Source: Streptomyces sp. TBY4 (lineage in GTDB: Bacteria > Actinomycetota > Actinomycetes > Streptomycetales > Streptomycetaceae). Taken from it: a stretch of DNA of 64,000 nucleotides. The notes under the pieces were generated by a model. The model was not told where the DNA came from. It saw nothing but the letters and a program-made list of their open reading frames with translations, and did not search any database. Of this stretch, positions 10,662-18,893 are shown one piece after another. The position numbers were made by a program, and so were the translations under genes. The stretch spans positions 186,001 through 250,000 of the forward strand of contig NZ_JANAVF010000008.1 in assembly GCF_024213195.1 (NCBI RefSeq), written 5' to 3'. The number at the start of each line of letters is the position of its first letter. The stretch's first letter is position 1.

Positions 10662-13382
10662 TTAGAGCCAGGTGCCGAACTTGCGGATGTACACGGTCTT
10701 CAGCAGCTGGGTGAGCGTGCAGTACGCCAGCAGCACGCCGATCAGCCACGGGAAGTAGCCCATCGGCAGGGGTACGAAGCCCAGCGAGGCGGCCAGGGGC
10801 GAGAAGGGCAGGAAGAGCCCGGTCAGCACCGCGAGGACGGTCATCACCATCACCGGCCAGGAGGCGCGGGACTGGATGAAGGGGATCTTGCGGGTACGGA
10901 TCATGTGGACGACCAGGGTCTGCGAGAGCAGGCCCTCGATGAACCAGCCGGACTGGAAGAGCGCCTCGTGCTCGATGCTGTTCGCGGCGAACACGTTCCA
11001 CATGATCAGGAACATCGCGATGTCGAAGATGGAGCTGATCGGGCCGATGCAGACCATGAAGCGGCCGATGCCCTTGGCGTCCCAGTTGCGCGGCTTCCTC
11101 AGGTACTCCTCGTCCATCCGGTCCCACGGCGTGGCCAGCTGGGCGATGTCGTAGACCAGGTTCTGCACCAGCAGCATGATCGCCAGCATCGGCTGGAAGG
11201 GGATGAAGGCGCTCGCCACCAGCACCGAGAAGACGTTGCCGAAGTTGGAACTGGCCGTCATCTTGATGTACTTGATCGTGTTGCCGAAGGTGGTCCGGCC
11301 CTGGATCACGCCCTGCTCCAGGACGGTCAGGTCCTTCTCCAGCAGGATGATGTCGGCGGACTCCTTGGCGATGTCCACCGCGGTGTCCACCGAGATGCCG
11401 ACGTCGGCGTCGCGCAGCGCCGCCGCGTCGTTGATGCCGTCCCCGAGGAACCCGACCGTGTGGCCGTCGGCCTGCAGGGCCCGTACGATCCGCGCCTTCT
11501 GGACCGGGTTGACCTTGGCGAAGACCGTCGTACGGGCGGCCAGCGCGCGCAGCTCCGCGTCGTCGAGGGTGTCGATCTCGGTGCCGCCCACCACGTGGCC
11601 GACCGTGAGGCCGACATCGGCGCAGACCCGGGCGGCGACGAGCTCGTTGTCGCCGGTGACGACCTTGACCGCGATGCCCTTGTCGGCCAGGCCCTGCAGG
11701 GCCCGGGCGGCGTCGGCCTTCGGCGGGTCGAGGAAGGCGAGGAAACCGACCAGGGTCAGCTTGTCCTCGTCGGCCACCGTGTAGGTGTCGCGCGGCGTGT
11801 GCATCGTGCGGGTGGCGACGGCGAGGACGCGCAGGCCCTGGCGGTTGTTGTCCTCGGCGATGCGCGAGACGTGCCACCGGAGCTGTTCGGTCAGTTCGAC
11901 CTTCTGCCCGCGGTCCGTCATGTGGGTGCACAGGGCGAGGACTTCCTCGACGGCGCCCTTGGTGATCATGACGTGCTCGGGCCGGCCGGTGCCGCCCACG
12001 ATGCTGTTGCGGTTCAGGACCACGGACATCCGGCGCCGGGCGAAGTCGAAGGGGATCTCGTCGACCATCGAGAAGCGTGCGTCGACGACAACCTCCTCGG
12101 CCTCGCCCACGCGGTCGATGACCGCCTGGTCCATCAGGTTCTTCAGGCCGGTCTGGAAGTGCGCGTTGAGGTAGCCGTACTCCAGGACCTCGTTGTCCTC
12201 GTCGCCGTGCACGTCGAGGTAGCGGTCCAGGACGATGCGGTCCTCGGTGAGGGTGCCGGTCTTGTCCGTGCAGAGCACGTCCATCGCGCCCAGGTTCTGG
12301 ATGGCGTTGAGCCGCTTGACGACCACCTTGCGCTTGGACATGGCCACCGCGCCGCGCGCCAGGTTGGCGGAGACGACCATCGGCAGCATCTCGGGGGTCA
12401 GGCCGACCGCCACGGCGATGCCGAGGAGGAAGGCGGCCTGCCAGTCGCCCTTGGTGAAGCCGTTGATCATGAAGACGACGGGGACCATCAGCAGCATGAA
12501 GCGGATCAGCAGGAAGCTGACCTTGCGCACCCCGGTGTCGAAGTTGGTCTCCGGGCGCTCGCCGACCAGGGAGCCGGCCATCGAGCCGAAGTAGGTGTCG
12601 GAGCCCGTGGCGACGACGAGTCCGGTGGCGGTGCCGGAGGTCACCGAGGTGCCCATCAGGCAGAGGTTGTCGGCCTCGACGGGGTCGGTGGTCCCGCTCT
12701 GGCCGAGGTCGTCCGTGCGGGTGTCGGCCTTGGCGACCGGCAGGGACTCCCCGGACAGGGCGGCCTGGCCGACCATCAGGTCCTTGGCGGTGATGATCCG
12801 CAGGTCGGCGGGGATCAGGTCGCCGGCGCCCAGCTTGACCACGTCGCCCGGGACCACCTGGTCCATCGGGATCTCGAAGGTGGTGGGTCCGGAGCCGCTG
12901 CCGGCCCGGCGCTGCACCGCGCAGGTGGTGGTGACGAGCTGCTTCAGCGCGTCGGCGGCGCGGCCCGAGCGGTACTCCTGCCAGAAGCGGAGCAGGCCGC
13001 TGATCCCGACCATCACCGAGAGGATGATCACGCCGGGATCGGCCGGGTCCTGCCAGTACATGACGGCCGCGAGGAAGACCAGGACGGCGATGAAGGGGTT
13101 GGCGTACGCCTTCGCGAGCTGGGCGTACCAGCGCGGGGCGCGCTCCTGGGCGATGACGTTGGAGCCGTGGCGCTCCAGGCGCAGGGCGGCCTCGGTGTGG
13201 GTGAGGCCGTTGCGCGAGGCGTCGACCGACTGCAGGACCTCGATGCCCGGGCGGGCGCTGATCCCGGCGAGCCGCTCGCCGACGAGCCGGGTACGGGCCT
13301 CCAGCTCGGCGGCCTTGCGCTCGCGGCGGGCCCGGCCCGGGGGTGCGAGCTTCGTGGGGGTACGGGGGGTGAGCATGGTCAT
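10662..13382 (-). CDS. mgtA: magnesium-translocating P-type ATPase
   Basis: A 906-residue P-type ATPase of the P3B (MgtA/MgtB) class, importing Mg2+ with ATP hydrolysis. The phosphorylated aspartate is in CTDKTGTLTE (about residue 372), with the hinge motif GDGINDAA (about 647), the actuator GES motif and about ten membrane helices. I chose the ATG at 13382: GGAGG sits 8 bases before it, and the protein then begins MTMLTPRTPTK. Upstream is a leader of at least 290 nt with a 13-codon reading frame and a large hairpin, suggesting post-initiation control. MgtC follows directly. Confidence 0.93.
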   Translation of the reverse strand: MTMLTPRTPTKLAPPGRARRERKAAELEARTRLVGERLAGISARPGIEVLQSVDASRNGLTHTEAALRLERHGSNVIAQERAPRWYAQLAKAYANPFIAVLVFLAAVMYWQDPADPGVIILSVMVGISGLLRFWQEYRSGRAADALKQLVTTTCAVQRRAGSGSGPTTFEIPMDQVVPGDVVKLGAGDLIPADLRIITAKDLMVGQAALSGESLPVAKADTRTDDLGQSGTTDPVEADNLCLMGTSVTSGTATGLVVATGSDTYFGSMAGSLVGERPETNFDTGVRKVSFLLIRFMLLMVPVVFMINGFTKGDWQAAFLLGIAVAVGLTPEMLPMVVSANLARGAVAMSKRKVVVKRLNAIQNLGAMDVLCTDKTGTLTEDRIVLDRYLDVHGDEDNEVLEYGYLNAHFQTGLKNLMDQAVIDRVGEAEEVVVDARFSMVDEIPFDFARRRMSVVLNRNSIVGGTGRPEHVMITKGAVEEVLALCTHMTDRGQKVELTEQLRWHVSRIAEDNNRQGLRVLAVATRTMHTPRDTYTVADEDKLTLVGFLAFLDPPKADAARALQGLADKGIAVKVVTGDNELVAARVCADVGLTVGHVVGGTEIDTLDDAELRALAARTTVFAKVNPVQKARIVRALQADGHTVGFLGDGINDAAALRDADVGISVDTAVDIAKESADIILLEKDLTVLEQGVIQGRTTFGNTIKYIKMTASSNFGNVFSVLVASAFIPFQPMLAIMLLVQNLVYDIAQLATPWDRMDEEYLRKPRNWDAKGIGRFMVCIGPISSIFDIAMFLIMWNVFAANSIEHEALFQSGWFIEGLLSQTLVVHMIRTRKIPFIQSRASWPVMVMTVLAVLTGLFLPFSPLAASLGFVPLPMGYFPWLIGVLLAYCTLTQLLKTVYIRKFGTWL

Positions 13383-13421
13383 GGCAAATACCTCCCTCCA
13401 CGGCGTCCGGGCAGCGCGGAG

Positions 13422-13480
13422 CCGCGCGGTCACGTGGAGTGATCATGGGTCGGCGCGCGGTGGCACGTGAGGCCACGCGG
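13422..13480 (-). promoter_or_regulatory. large leader hairpin upstream of mgtA
   Basis: The segments CCGCGCGGTCACGTG (13422-13436) and CACGTGAGGCCACGCGG (13464-13480) can form a 15-bp stem with one mismatch and a 2-base bulge, ending about 40 nt before the mgtA start. No poly-U follows. It lies between the leader peptide and mgtA, where an attenuator or ribosome-stalling switch would be expected. Confidence 0.5.
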
Positions 13481-13626
13481 GCACGCCGATGGGCATGGAT
13501 GACGCGCGCCGGACGGAAGCGTCAGGGCGTGCGGAAGGGATGGCGAAGATGAATGCAGAAACGCACGAGGGCGGCACGGGGCCGCGGGCGTGCACACTCG
13601 AAGAGAGGCCGGAAGCTCAGAAGGGC

Positions 13627-13668
13627 TCAGCCGGAGAGAGCGCTGCAAGGACTTCGATCGGGACTCAT
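13627..13668 (-). CDS. 13-residue leader peptide upstream of mgtA
   Basis: A short reading frame, MSPDRSPCSALSG, starts at ATG 13668 and has GGAGG 8 bases upstream, among the best ribosome-binding sites in the window. It ends 244 nt before the mgtA ATG. The Pro/Asp-containing start recalls MgtL (MEPDPTP...), whose translation controls mgtA elongation in Salmonella. Function is inferred from position and composition only. No other start or coding sequence in the mgtA leader explains the ribosome-binding site. Confidence 0.5.
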   Translation of the reverse strand: MSPDRSPCSALSG

Positions 13669-13973
13669 CCCGAACACCTCCTTGCGTAGCGCTTGCATGA
13701 CAGAGGGCGCCCGGTCTGGCCGTGAAGGCCGTGAAAACCAGCGCCACGGCGACCGTAGCACGATCAGGATGGAGGTTTCTCTCATACTTATGACCGGTAG
13801 TGGCCGATTCGTACTGCGGCGGCCTCTTGACGTCGCGAGGCGCAAAGGCTCGACTTAAGGTTCACAAGTTGGAGAGACGCCGGGGTCTCGTGTCAGTCGG
13901 GGCATGCAGCCGCTGACCGCCCCGGCCGGGGGGCGACGGCTTGCCGTTGCTTATGGGCAGGAGTGGATGAGTC
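13669..13973. other. intergenic region between the mgtA leader and rok7B7
   Basis: This gap must hold the divergent promoters of mgtA and rok7B7. I see an AT-richer patch around 13765-13795 but no convincing -35/-10 pair, and no match to the GUUAGGUGAGGCUCC core of the ykoK-type (M-box) magnesium riboswitch. Confidence 0.5.
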
Positions 13974-15188
13974 GTGCAGACTCCCGGATCGCAGTCCTCG
14001 CTGCATCGCGCCAATCTGGAGCGCGTCGTACGGGCGGTACGGCTCGCCGGTTCGCTGACCCAGGCGGAGATCGCCCGGAGCACCGGCCTGTCGGCGGCCA
14101 CGGTCTCCAATATCGTCCGGGAGCTCAAGGAGGCCGGGACCGTCGAGGTCACGGACACCTCCGCGGGGGGCAGGCGGGCGCGCAGCGTCTCGCTCAGCGG
14201 TGACGCCGGCATCGTGATCGGCGTCGACTTCGGCCACACCCACCTGCGGGTGGCCGTGGGCAACCTGGCGCACCAGGTGCTGGCAGAGGAGTCCGAGCCG
14301 CTGGACGTGGACGCCTCCTGGGTCGACGGCTTCGACCGGGCGGAAGCCCTGGTGGGACGGCTCGTCGAGGGCGTCGGGATCGGCCGCGACAAGGTCATCG
14401 GCGTCGGGCTCGGCGTACCGGGCCCCATCGACGTGGAGTCCGGCACCCTCGGGTCCACCGCGATCCTGCCGGGGTGGGCCGGGATCAACCCGCGGCGCGA
14501 GCTCTCGCAGCGCTTGGGCGTACCGGTGTACGTGGACAACGACGCGAACCTCGGGGCGCTCGGCGAACTCGTCTGGGGGAGCGGCCGGGGAGTGAAGGAC
14601 CTGGCCTACATCAAGGTCGCCAGCGGTGTCGGCGCCGGCCTCGTGATCAACGGGCAGATCTACCGCGGACCCGGCGGCACCGCCGGGGAGATCGGGCACA
14701 TCACGCTCGACGAATCGGGTCCCGTCTGCCGCTGCGGCAACCGCGGCTGCCTGGAGACCTTCGCCGCCGCCCGGTACGTGCTGCCGCTCCTGCAGAGCAG
14801 CCACGGACCGGAGTTGACGATGGAACGGGTGGTGGAGCTGGCCCGGGACGGGGACCCCGGCTGCCGCCGGGTCATCACGGACGTGGGCCGCCACATCGGC
14901 AGCGGAGTGGCCAGTCTGTGCAACCTCCTGAACCCGAGCCGGGTGGTCCTGGGCGGCTCGCTCGCGGACGCCGGTGAACTGGTCCTGGCCCCCATCCGTG
15001 AATCAGTGGGGAGGTACGCGATCCCCAGTGCGGCCCGGCAGTTGTCGGTGCTCACGGGGTCGCTGGGCGGTCGGGCCGAGGTGCTGGGAGCGCTGGCCCT
15101 CGTACTGAGTGAGATGGGCGATTCGACGCTTTTGGCGGAAAATGGAAGTGGAGTGCGAGCTCCCGCCGTCTTGTCTTCAGTTAGATAA
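13974..15188 (+). CDS. rok7B7: ROK-family regulator Rok7B7
   Basis: A 404-residue ROK repressor. The N-terminal winged helix (LTQAEIARSTGLSAATVSNI at about 28-47) is followed by a sugar-kinase-like domain with the ROK zinc cysteines in CRCGNRGC (around residue 247) and a Walker-like DFGHTH near 84. In S. coelicolor Rok7B7 controls xylFGH and influences carbon catabolite control and antibiotic production; the assignment here rests on its position between ngcEFG and xylFGH. The GTG at 13974 is preceded by GGGCAGGAG. xylF starts 118 bp downstream on the same strand. Confidence 0.88.
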   Translation: MQTPGSQSSLHRANLERVVRAVRLAGSLTQAEIARSTGLSAATVSNIVRELKEAGTVEVTDTSAGGRRARSVSLSGDAGIVIGVDFGHTHLRVAVGNLAHQVLAEESEPLDVDASWVDGFDRAEALVGRLVEGVGIGRDKVIGVGLGVPGPIDVESGTLGSTAILPGWAGINPRRELSQRLGVPVYVDNDANLGALGELVWGSGRGVKDLAYIKVASGVGAGLVINGQIYRGPGGTAGEIGHITLDESGPVCRCGNRGCLETFAAARYVLPLLQSSHGPELTMERVVELARDGDPGCRRVITDVGRHIGSGVASLCNLLNPSRVVLGGSLADAGELVLAPIRESVGRYAIPSAARQLSVLTGSLGGRAEVLGALALVLSEMGDSTLLAENGSGVRAPAVLSSVR

Positions 15189-15236
15189 CGAATGGCGTCG
15201 TTGTCATCTCGTTAAGCATTCACTCCTTGACGACAA
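15187..15236 (+). promoter_or_regulatory. inverted repeats upstream of xylF
   Basis: AACGA (15187-15191) and TCGTT (15198-15202) form an inverted repeat with 6-bp spacing, and TTGTCATC (15201-15208) is repeated inverted as GACGACAA (15229-15236). These could bind Rok7B7. A further GCGGCCG/CGGCCGC pair lies closer to xylF. Confidence 0.35.
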
Positions 15237-15306
15237 ACTCGCGGCCGGGGTTGACTCACATCCACCTCGGCCGCAGTGCTGCGGCCTCGTCAGGGAGGTT
15301 CAAGTA

Positions 15307-16422
15307 ATGAACACGCGTATGCGCAGAGTTGCCGTTGCCGTTGCCGCCGGCACCATGGCCGTCTCGCTCGCCGCTTGTGGCAGCGCGAAGGAGTCCGGGG
15401 ACAAGAAGGACAACGCCTCCGGCGCCGTCAAGGGCGGCGCGATCAAGGTCGGCCTGCTCCTGCCGGAGAACCAGACCGCGCGTTACGAGAAGTTCGACAA
15501 GCCGCTCATCGAGAAGGCGGTCAAGGACCTGACCGCGGGCAAGGGCGAGGTCGTCTACGCCAACGCCAAGCAGGACGCGACCACGCAGAACTCCCAGGTC
15601 GACACGATGATCACCAACAAGGTGAACGTCCTGATCATCGACGCGGTGGACTCCAAGGCCATCGCCGGCTCGGTCAAGAAGGCCAAGGAGGCCGGCATCC
15701 CGGTCGTGGCCTACGACCGCCTCGCCGAGGGCCCGATCGACGCCTACACCTCCTTCGACAACGAAGAGGTCGGCAAGGTCCAGGGCAAGGCGCTCCTGGA
15801 GGCCCTGGGCGCCAAGGCCAAGGACGGCCAGATCGTCATGATGAACGGCTCCGTCACCGACCCGAACGCCGCGCTGTTCAAGAAGGGCGCGCACTCCGTC
15901 CTCGACGGCAACGTGAACATCGGCAAGGAGTACGACACCGTCGAGTGGAAGCCGGAGAACGCCAACACCAACATGGCGGCCGCGCTCTCCGCGCTCGGCA
16001 AGGACAAGGTCATCGGCGTCTACTCCGCCAACGACGGCATGGCCGGCGGCATCATCACCGCCCTCAAGGCTGCCAGCGTCTCCCCCCTGCCCCCGGTCAC
16101 CGGCCAGGACGCCGAACTCGCCGGTGTGCAGCGGATCGTGGCGGGCGAGCAGTTCATGAGCGTCTACAAGCCGTACGCCCCCGAGGCCGAGGCCGCCGCG
16201 AAGATGGCCGTCGCGCTCGCCAAGGGCGAGTCGATCGCGACCACCGCCACCGCGAAGGTCGACAGCCCCACCACCAAGGGCGTCCCGTCCCTGCTGATCC
16301 CGGTCGTGTCGCTGACCAAGGCGAACGTCAAGGACACCGTCATCCGTGACAACGTCTACACGGTCGACGAGATCTGCACGGACAAGTACGCGGCCGCCTG
16401 CGCCGCCGCCGGCCTGAAGTAG
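15307..16422 (+). CDS. xylF: xylose ABC transporter, binding lipoprotein
   Basis: A 371-residue periplasmic-binding-protein type I (RbsB/XylF) lipoprotein. The signal peptide ends in VSLAAC with the lipidated cysteine at residue 24, and the mature part has the sugar-binding fold (GLLLPENQTARYEKFDKPLI near 50-70). GGGAGG lies 8 bases before the ATG. xylG and xylH follow, giving a D-xylose importer. Two hairpins after the gene probably stabilise its mRNA or reduce read-through so that the binding protein is made in excess. Confidence 0.9.
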   Translation: MNTRMRRVAVAVAAGTMAVSLAACGSAKESGDKKDNASGAVKGGAIKVGLLLPENQTARYEKFDKPLIEKAVKDLTAGKGEVVYANAKQDATTQNSQVDTMITNKVNVLIIDAVDSKAIAGSVKKAKEAGIPVVAYDRLAEGPIDAYTSFDNEEVGKVQGKALLEALGAKAKDGQIVMMNGSVTDPNAALFKKGAHSVLDGNVNIGKEYDTVEWKPENANTNMAAALSALGKDKVIGVYSANDGMAGGIITALKAASVSPLPPVTGQDAELAGVQRIVAGEQFMSVYKPYAPEAEAAAKMAVALAKGESIATTATAKVDSPTTKGVPSLLIPVVSLTKANVKDTVIRDNVYTVDEICTDKYAAACAAAGLK

Positions 16423-16431
16423 GCCCCCCCC

Positions 16432-16510
16432 GCCGCTCGGTGCGCCGAGCGGCCCCCATGCCTGTCCGGCGCTCCCGCCTCCATCCCGCCACCGGCGGGG
16501 CGCCGGACAG
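16432..16510 (+). terminator. tandem hairpins between xylF and xylG
   Basis: Hairpin 1 pairs GCCGCTCGG with CCGAGCGGC (16432-16453). Hairpin 2 pairs CTGTCCGGCGC (16462-16472) with GCGCCGGACAG (16500-16510). They sit inside the operon, so they more likely act as an attenuator or 3'-end stabiliser than as a full stop. Confidence 0.7.
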
Positions 16511-16593
16511 AATCGTTTCTCCTCAATTCCCCCCGTGGTCCTGCTTTTTCTGCACGACATCCCCGCCGGTCAGGCGGCAAGGAGATGGTTCAT

Positions 16594-17373
16594 GTGTCCG
16601 CTGCGCCCGTACTGGCGTTGCGCGGGGTCTCGAAGCGGTTCGGCGCCGTTCAGGCCCTCACCGACGTAGAACTCGAGATCCACTCCGGCGAGGTGGTCGC
16701 CCTCGTCGGCGACAACGGCGCCGGTAAGTCCACGCTGGTCAAGACGATCGCCGGCGTGCACCCCATCGATGACGGAGTCATCGAGTGGGAGGGCCGTCCG
16801 GTCTCGATCACCAAGCCCCACGACGCCCAGAACCTCGGCATCGCGACGGTCTACCAGGACCTCGCGCTGTGCGACAACATCGACGTCGTCGGCAACCTCT
16901 TCCTGGGCCGCGAGCTCAAGCGGCGCGGCATCCTCGACGAGGTGGAGATGGAGCGGCGCGCGCGCGAGCTCCTGACCACCCTGTCCATCCGGATCCCCAG
17001 CGTCCGCATCCCCATCGCCTCGCTCTCGGGCGGTCAGCGCCAGACCGTGGCGATCGCCCGCTCCATGCTGGGCGAGCCCCAGCTCGTGATCCTCGACGAG
17101 CCCACCGCCGCCCTCGGCGTCGAGCAGACCGCACAGGTGCTCGACCTCGTCGAGCGGCTCCGCGAGCGCGGCCACGCCGTCATCCTCATCAGCCACAACA
17201 TGGCCGACGTGAAGGCCGTGGCCGACAAGGTGGCCGTCCTGCGGCTGGGGCGCAACAACGGCGTCTTCTCCGTGAAGGACACCTCGCAGGAAGAGATCAT
17301 CTCCGCCATCACCGGGGCCACGGACAACGCCGTGACCCGCCGGGCGGCCCGTACCGGGGAGGCCCGCAAGTGA
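16594..17373 (+). CDS. xylG: xylose ABC transporter, ATP-binding protein (single domain)
   Basis: A 259-residue ATPase with Walker A GDNGAGKST, signature LSGGQ and Walker B LVILDEP. Proteobacterial XylG/RbsA proteins carry two ATPase domains in about 500 residues; this one has a single domain, so a dimer is needed. I chose the GTG at 16594, nine bases after AAGGAG (16579-16584); the ATG at 16585 abuts that site. Its stop overlaps the xylH start (GTGA), indicating translational coupling. Confidence 0.9.
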   Translation: MSAAPVLALRGVSKRFGAVQALTDVELEIHSGEVVALVGDNGAGKSTLVKTIAGVHPIDDGVIEWEGRPVSITKPHDAQNLGIATVYQDLALCDNIDVVGNLFLGRELKRRGILDEVEMERRARELLTTLSIRIPSVRIPIASLSGGQRQTVAIARSMLGEPQLVILDEPTAALGVEQTAQVLDLVERLRERGHAVILISHNMADVKAVADKVAVLRLGRNNGVFSVKDTSQEEIISAITGATDNAVTRRAARTGEARK

Positions 17374-18641
17374 GCACCCAGCACATAGACCCCGTCAACC
17401 CGGCCGCCGCCCACGACGCCATTCCGGCCGTGGACCCCCGCCTGCTCGTACGCGAGCAGGGCTTCGCCGGGTACGTGAACGAGTTCGGCCGCAAGCTCAA
17501 GGCCGGCGACCTGGGCTCCGTGCCCGTCGTCCTCGGCCTGGTCATCATCTGGAGCATCTTCCAGGGCCTGAACTCGAACTTCCTCGGCGCCGAGAACCTC
17601 ACCAACATCGCGATCACGATGACGGCCACCGGCATGATGGCGGTCGGCATCATCTTCGTCCTGCTGCTCGGCGAGATCGACCTCTCGGTCGGCTCGGTCA
17701 GCGGCGTCTCCGGCGCCATCGTGGCCGTCCTCTCGGTCACCAACGGCGTCAACGAGTGGCTGGCCATCCTCGCGGCGATCGCCGGAGGTGCCCTGATCGG
17801 CTCCCTCCACGGCTTCTTCTTCGCCAGGATCGGCGCCCCGGCCTTCGCCGTCACCCTTTCGGGCCTGCTCTTCTGGTCCGGTGCCATGCTGCAGATCCTC
17901 GGCAGCAACGGCACGATCAACCTCGACTCCGAGGGTGTGGTCGGGCAGCTGACCACGTACTTCTTCTCGGACGTGGCCGTCGGCTACGGGCTCGCCGCCC
18001 TCGCCGTGGTGGGGTACTTCCTCGCCACCTTCTCCGACGCGCGGCGCCGCGAGGCCGCCGGGGTCCCCTCCCGGCCGCTGGGCGAGATCCTGCTGCGCAC
18101 CGGGCTCCTCGCGGTGTTCACCTTCGGTCCGGCCTTCGTGTTCAACCAGTACAAGGGCCTGCCGCTGGCGATCGTGCTCTTCCTGCTGGCCTTGGTCGGC
18201 ACGGACTTCCTCCTGCGGCGTACCACCTTCGGCCGCCAGGTCTTCGCCCTCGGCGGCAGCGTCGAGGCCTCCCGGCGCGCCGGCATCAACGTCAACCGGG
18301 TCCGGATCACGGTCTTCGCGATCGCCGGCACCTTCGCGGCGATCGGCGGCCTCTTCTGGGCCTCCAAGATCGCGGCGGCCAACCAGAGCGCCGGCGCCGG
18401 CGACCTGCTGATGAACGTGATCGCGGCGGCCGTCATCGGCGGCACCAGCCTCTTCGGCGGCCGCGGCCGGACCTGGAACGCCCTCCTCGGCGTCATGGTC
18501 ATCACCTCCATCCAGTACGGTCTGGCCCTGGAGGGAATCGCGACGCCGATCCAGTACATGATCACCGGCGCGGTCCTCCTGGCCACCGTGGTGATCGACT
18601 CGGTCACCCGCAAGACGCAGAAGACGGCCGGGCGCGCCTGA
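17370..18641 (+). CDS. xylH: xylose ABC transporter permease
   Basis: A 423-residue BPD_transp_2-type permease with about ten membrane helices after a roughly 50-residue cytoplasmic N-terminus. The glycine-rich GEIDLSVGSVSGVSGAI segment (about 105-121) is characteristic of the ribose/xylose branch. It starts within the xylG stop codon and is followed by a strong terminator, closing the xylFGH operon. Confidence 0.9.
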   Translation: MSTQHIDPVNPAAAHDAIPAVDPRLLVREQGFAGYVNEFGRKLKAGDLGSVPVVLGLVIIWSIFQGLNSNFLGAENLTNIAITMTATGMMAVGIIFVLLLGEIDLSVGSVSGVSGAIVAVLSVTNGVNEWLAILAAIAGGALIGSLHGFFFARIGAPAFAVTLSGLLFWSGAMLQILGSNGTINLDSEGVVGQLTTYFFSDVAVGYGLAALAVVGYFLATFSDARRREAAGVPSRPLGEILLRTGLLAVFTFGPAFVFNQYKGLPLAIVLFLLALVGTDFLLRRTTFGRQVFALGGSVEASRRAGINVNRVRITVFAIAGTFAAIGGLFWASKIAAANQSAGAGDLLMNVIAAAVIGGTSLFGGRGRTWNALLGVMVITSIQYGLALEGIATPIQYMITGAVLLATVVIDSVTRKTQKTAGRA

Positions 18642-18680
18642 CCGGCGTGCGCGGAGCGTGATGCGGCGGTAAGAACCGTC

Positions 18681-18720
18681 ACAGTGCCCGGTGCCACTTG
18701 GTGTGGCGCCGGGCACCTGT
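18681..18720 (+). terminator. xylFGH terminator
   Basis: A long GC-rich hairpin: TGCCCGGTGCCAC pairs with GTGGCGCCGGGCA with one G-T pair, extended outward by ACAG/CTGT with one bulged base. It lies 39 bp after the xylH stop. Confidence 0.85.
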
Positions 18721-18798
18721 GCGTAGGTATGTACGCACAGTTGTGCGGGTATGCACCCTTTTGGGGGGTGTGGCTCCGTACTGATGTGTACAGGTATG
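18718..18798 (+). promoter_or_regulatory. repeated GGTATG elements with inverted flanks upstream of dxs
   Basis: The hexamer GGTATG occurs at 18726, 18748 and 18793. The first lies inside a perfect inverted repeat (TGTGCGTA, 6 bp, TACGCACA; 18718-18739). The second lies between partial arms (GTGCG and GCAC) and is exactly 22 bp further on, the same face of the helix. This looks like a multi-copy operator upstream of dxs. Confidence 0.5.
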
Positions 18799-18827
18799 AC
18801 AAAGGTGTGACCTGACCGGGACCGCGC

Positions 18828-18859
18828 TTGACTGTCGCGCAAGTAGCGAACATTAGACT
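18828..18859 (+). promoter_or_regulatory. candidate dxs promoter
   Basis: TTGACT (18828-18833) and TAGACT (18854-18859) match vegetative -35 and -10 boxes, but the 20-bp spacer is long. The -10 box lies 34 bp before the dxs start codon. Confidence 0.4.
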
Positions 18860-18893
18860 CGGCAGACCAGCAAGCGACTGCAAGGAGGCACGG

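Noticed and set aside
13553..13858. Plus-strand frame in the mgtA leader
   Set aside because: No ribosome-binding site and no recognisable sequence; it overlaps the leader peptide and hairpin that explain the region better.
13669..13860. M-box magnesium riboswitch upstream of mgtA
   Set aside because: I searched both strands by eye for the conserved GUUAGGUGAGGCUCC core and did not find it.
16585..16593. ATG at 16585 as the xylG start
   Set aside because: It directly abuts AAGGAG; the GTG nine bases on has proper spacing.
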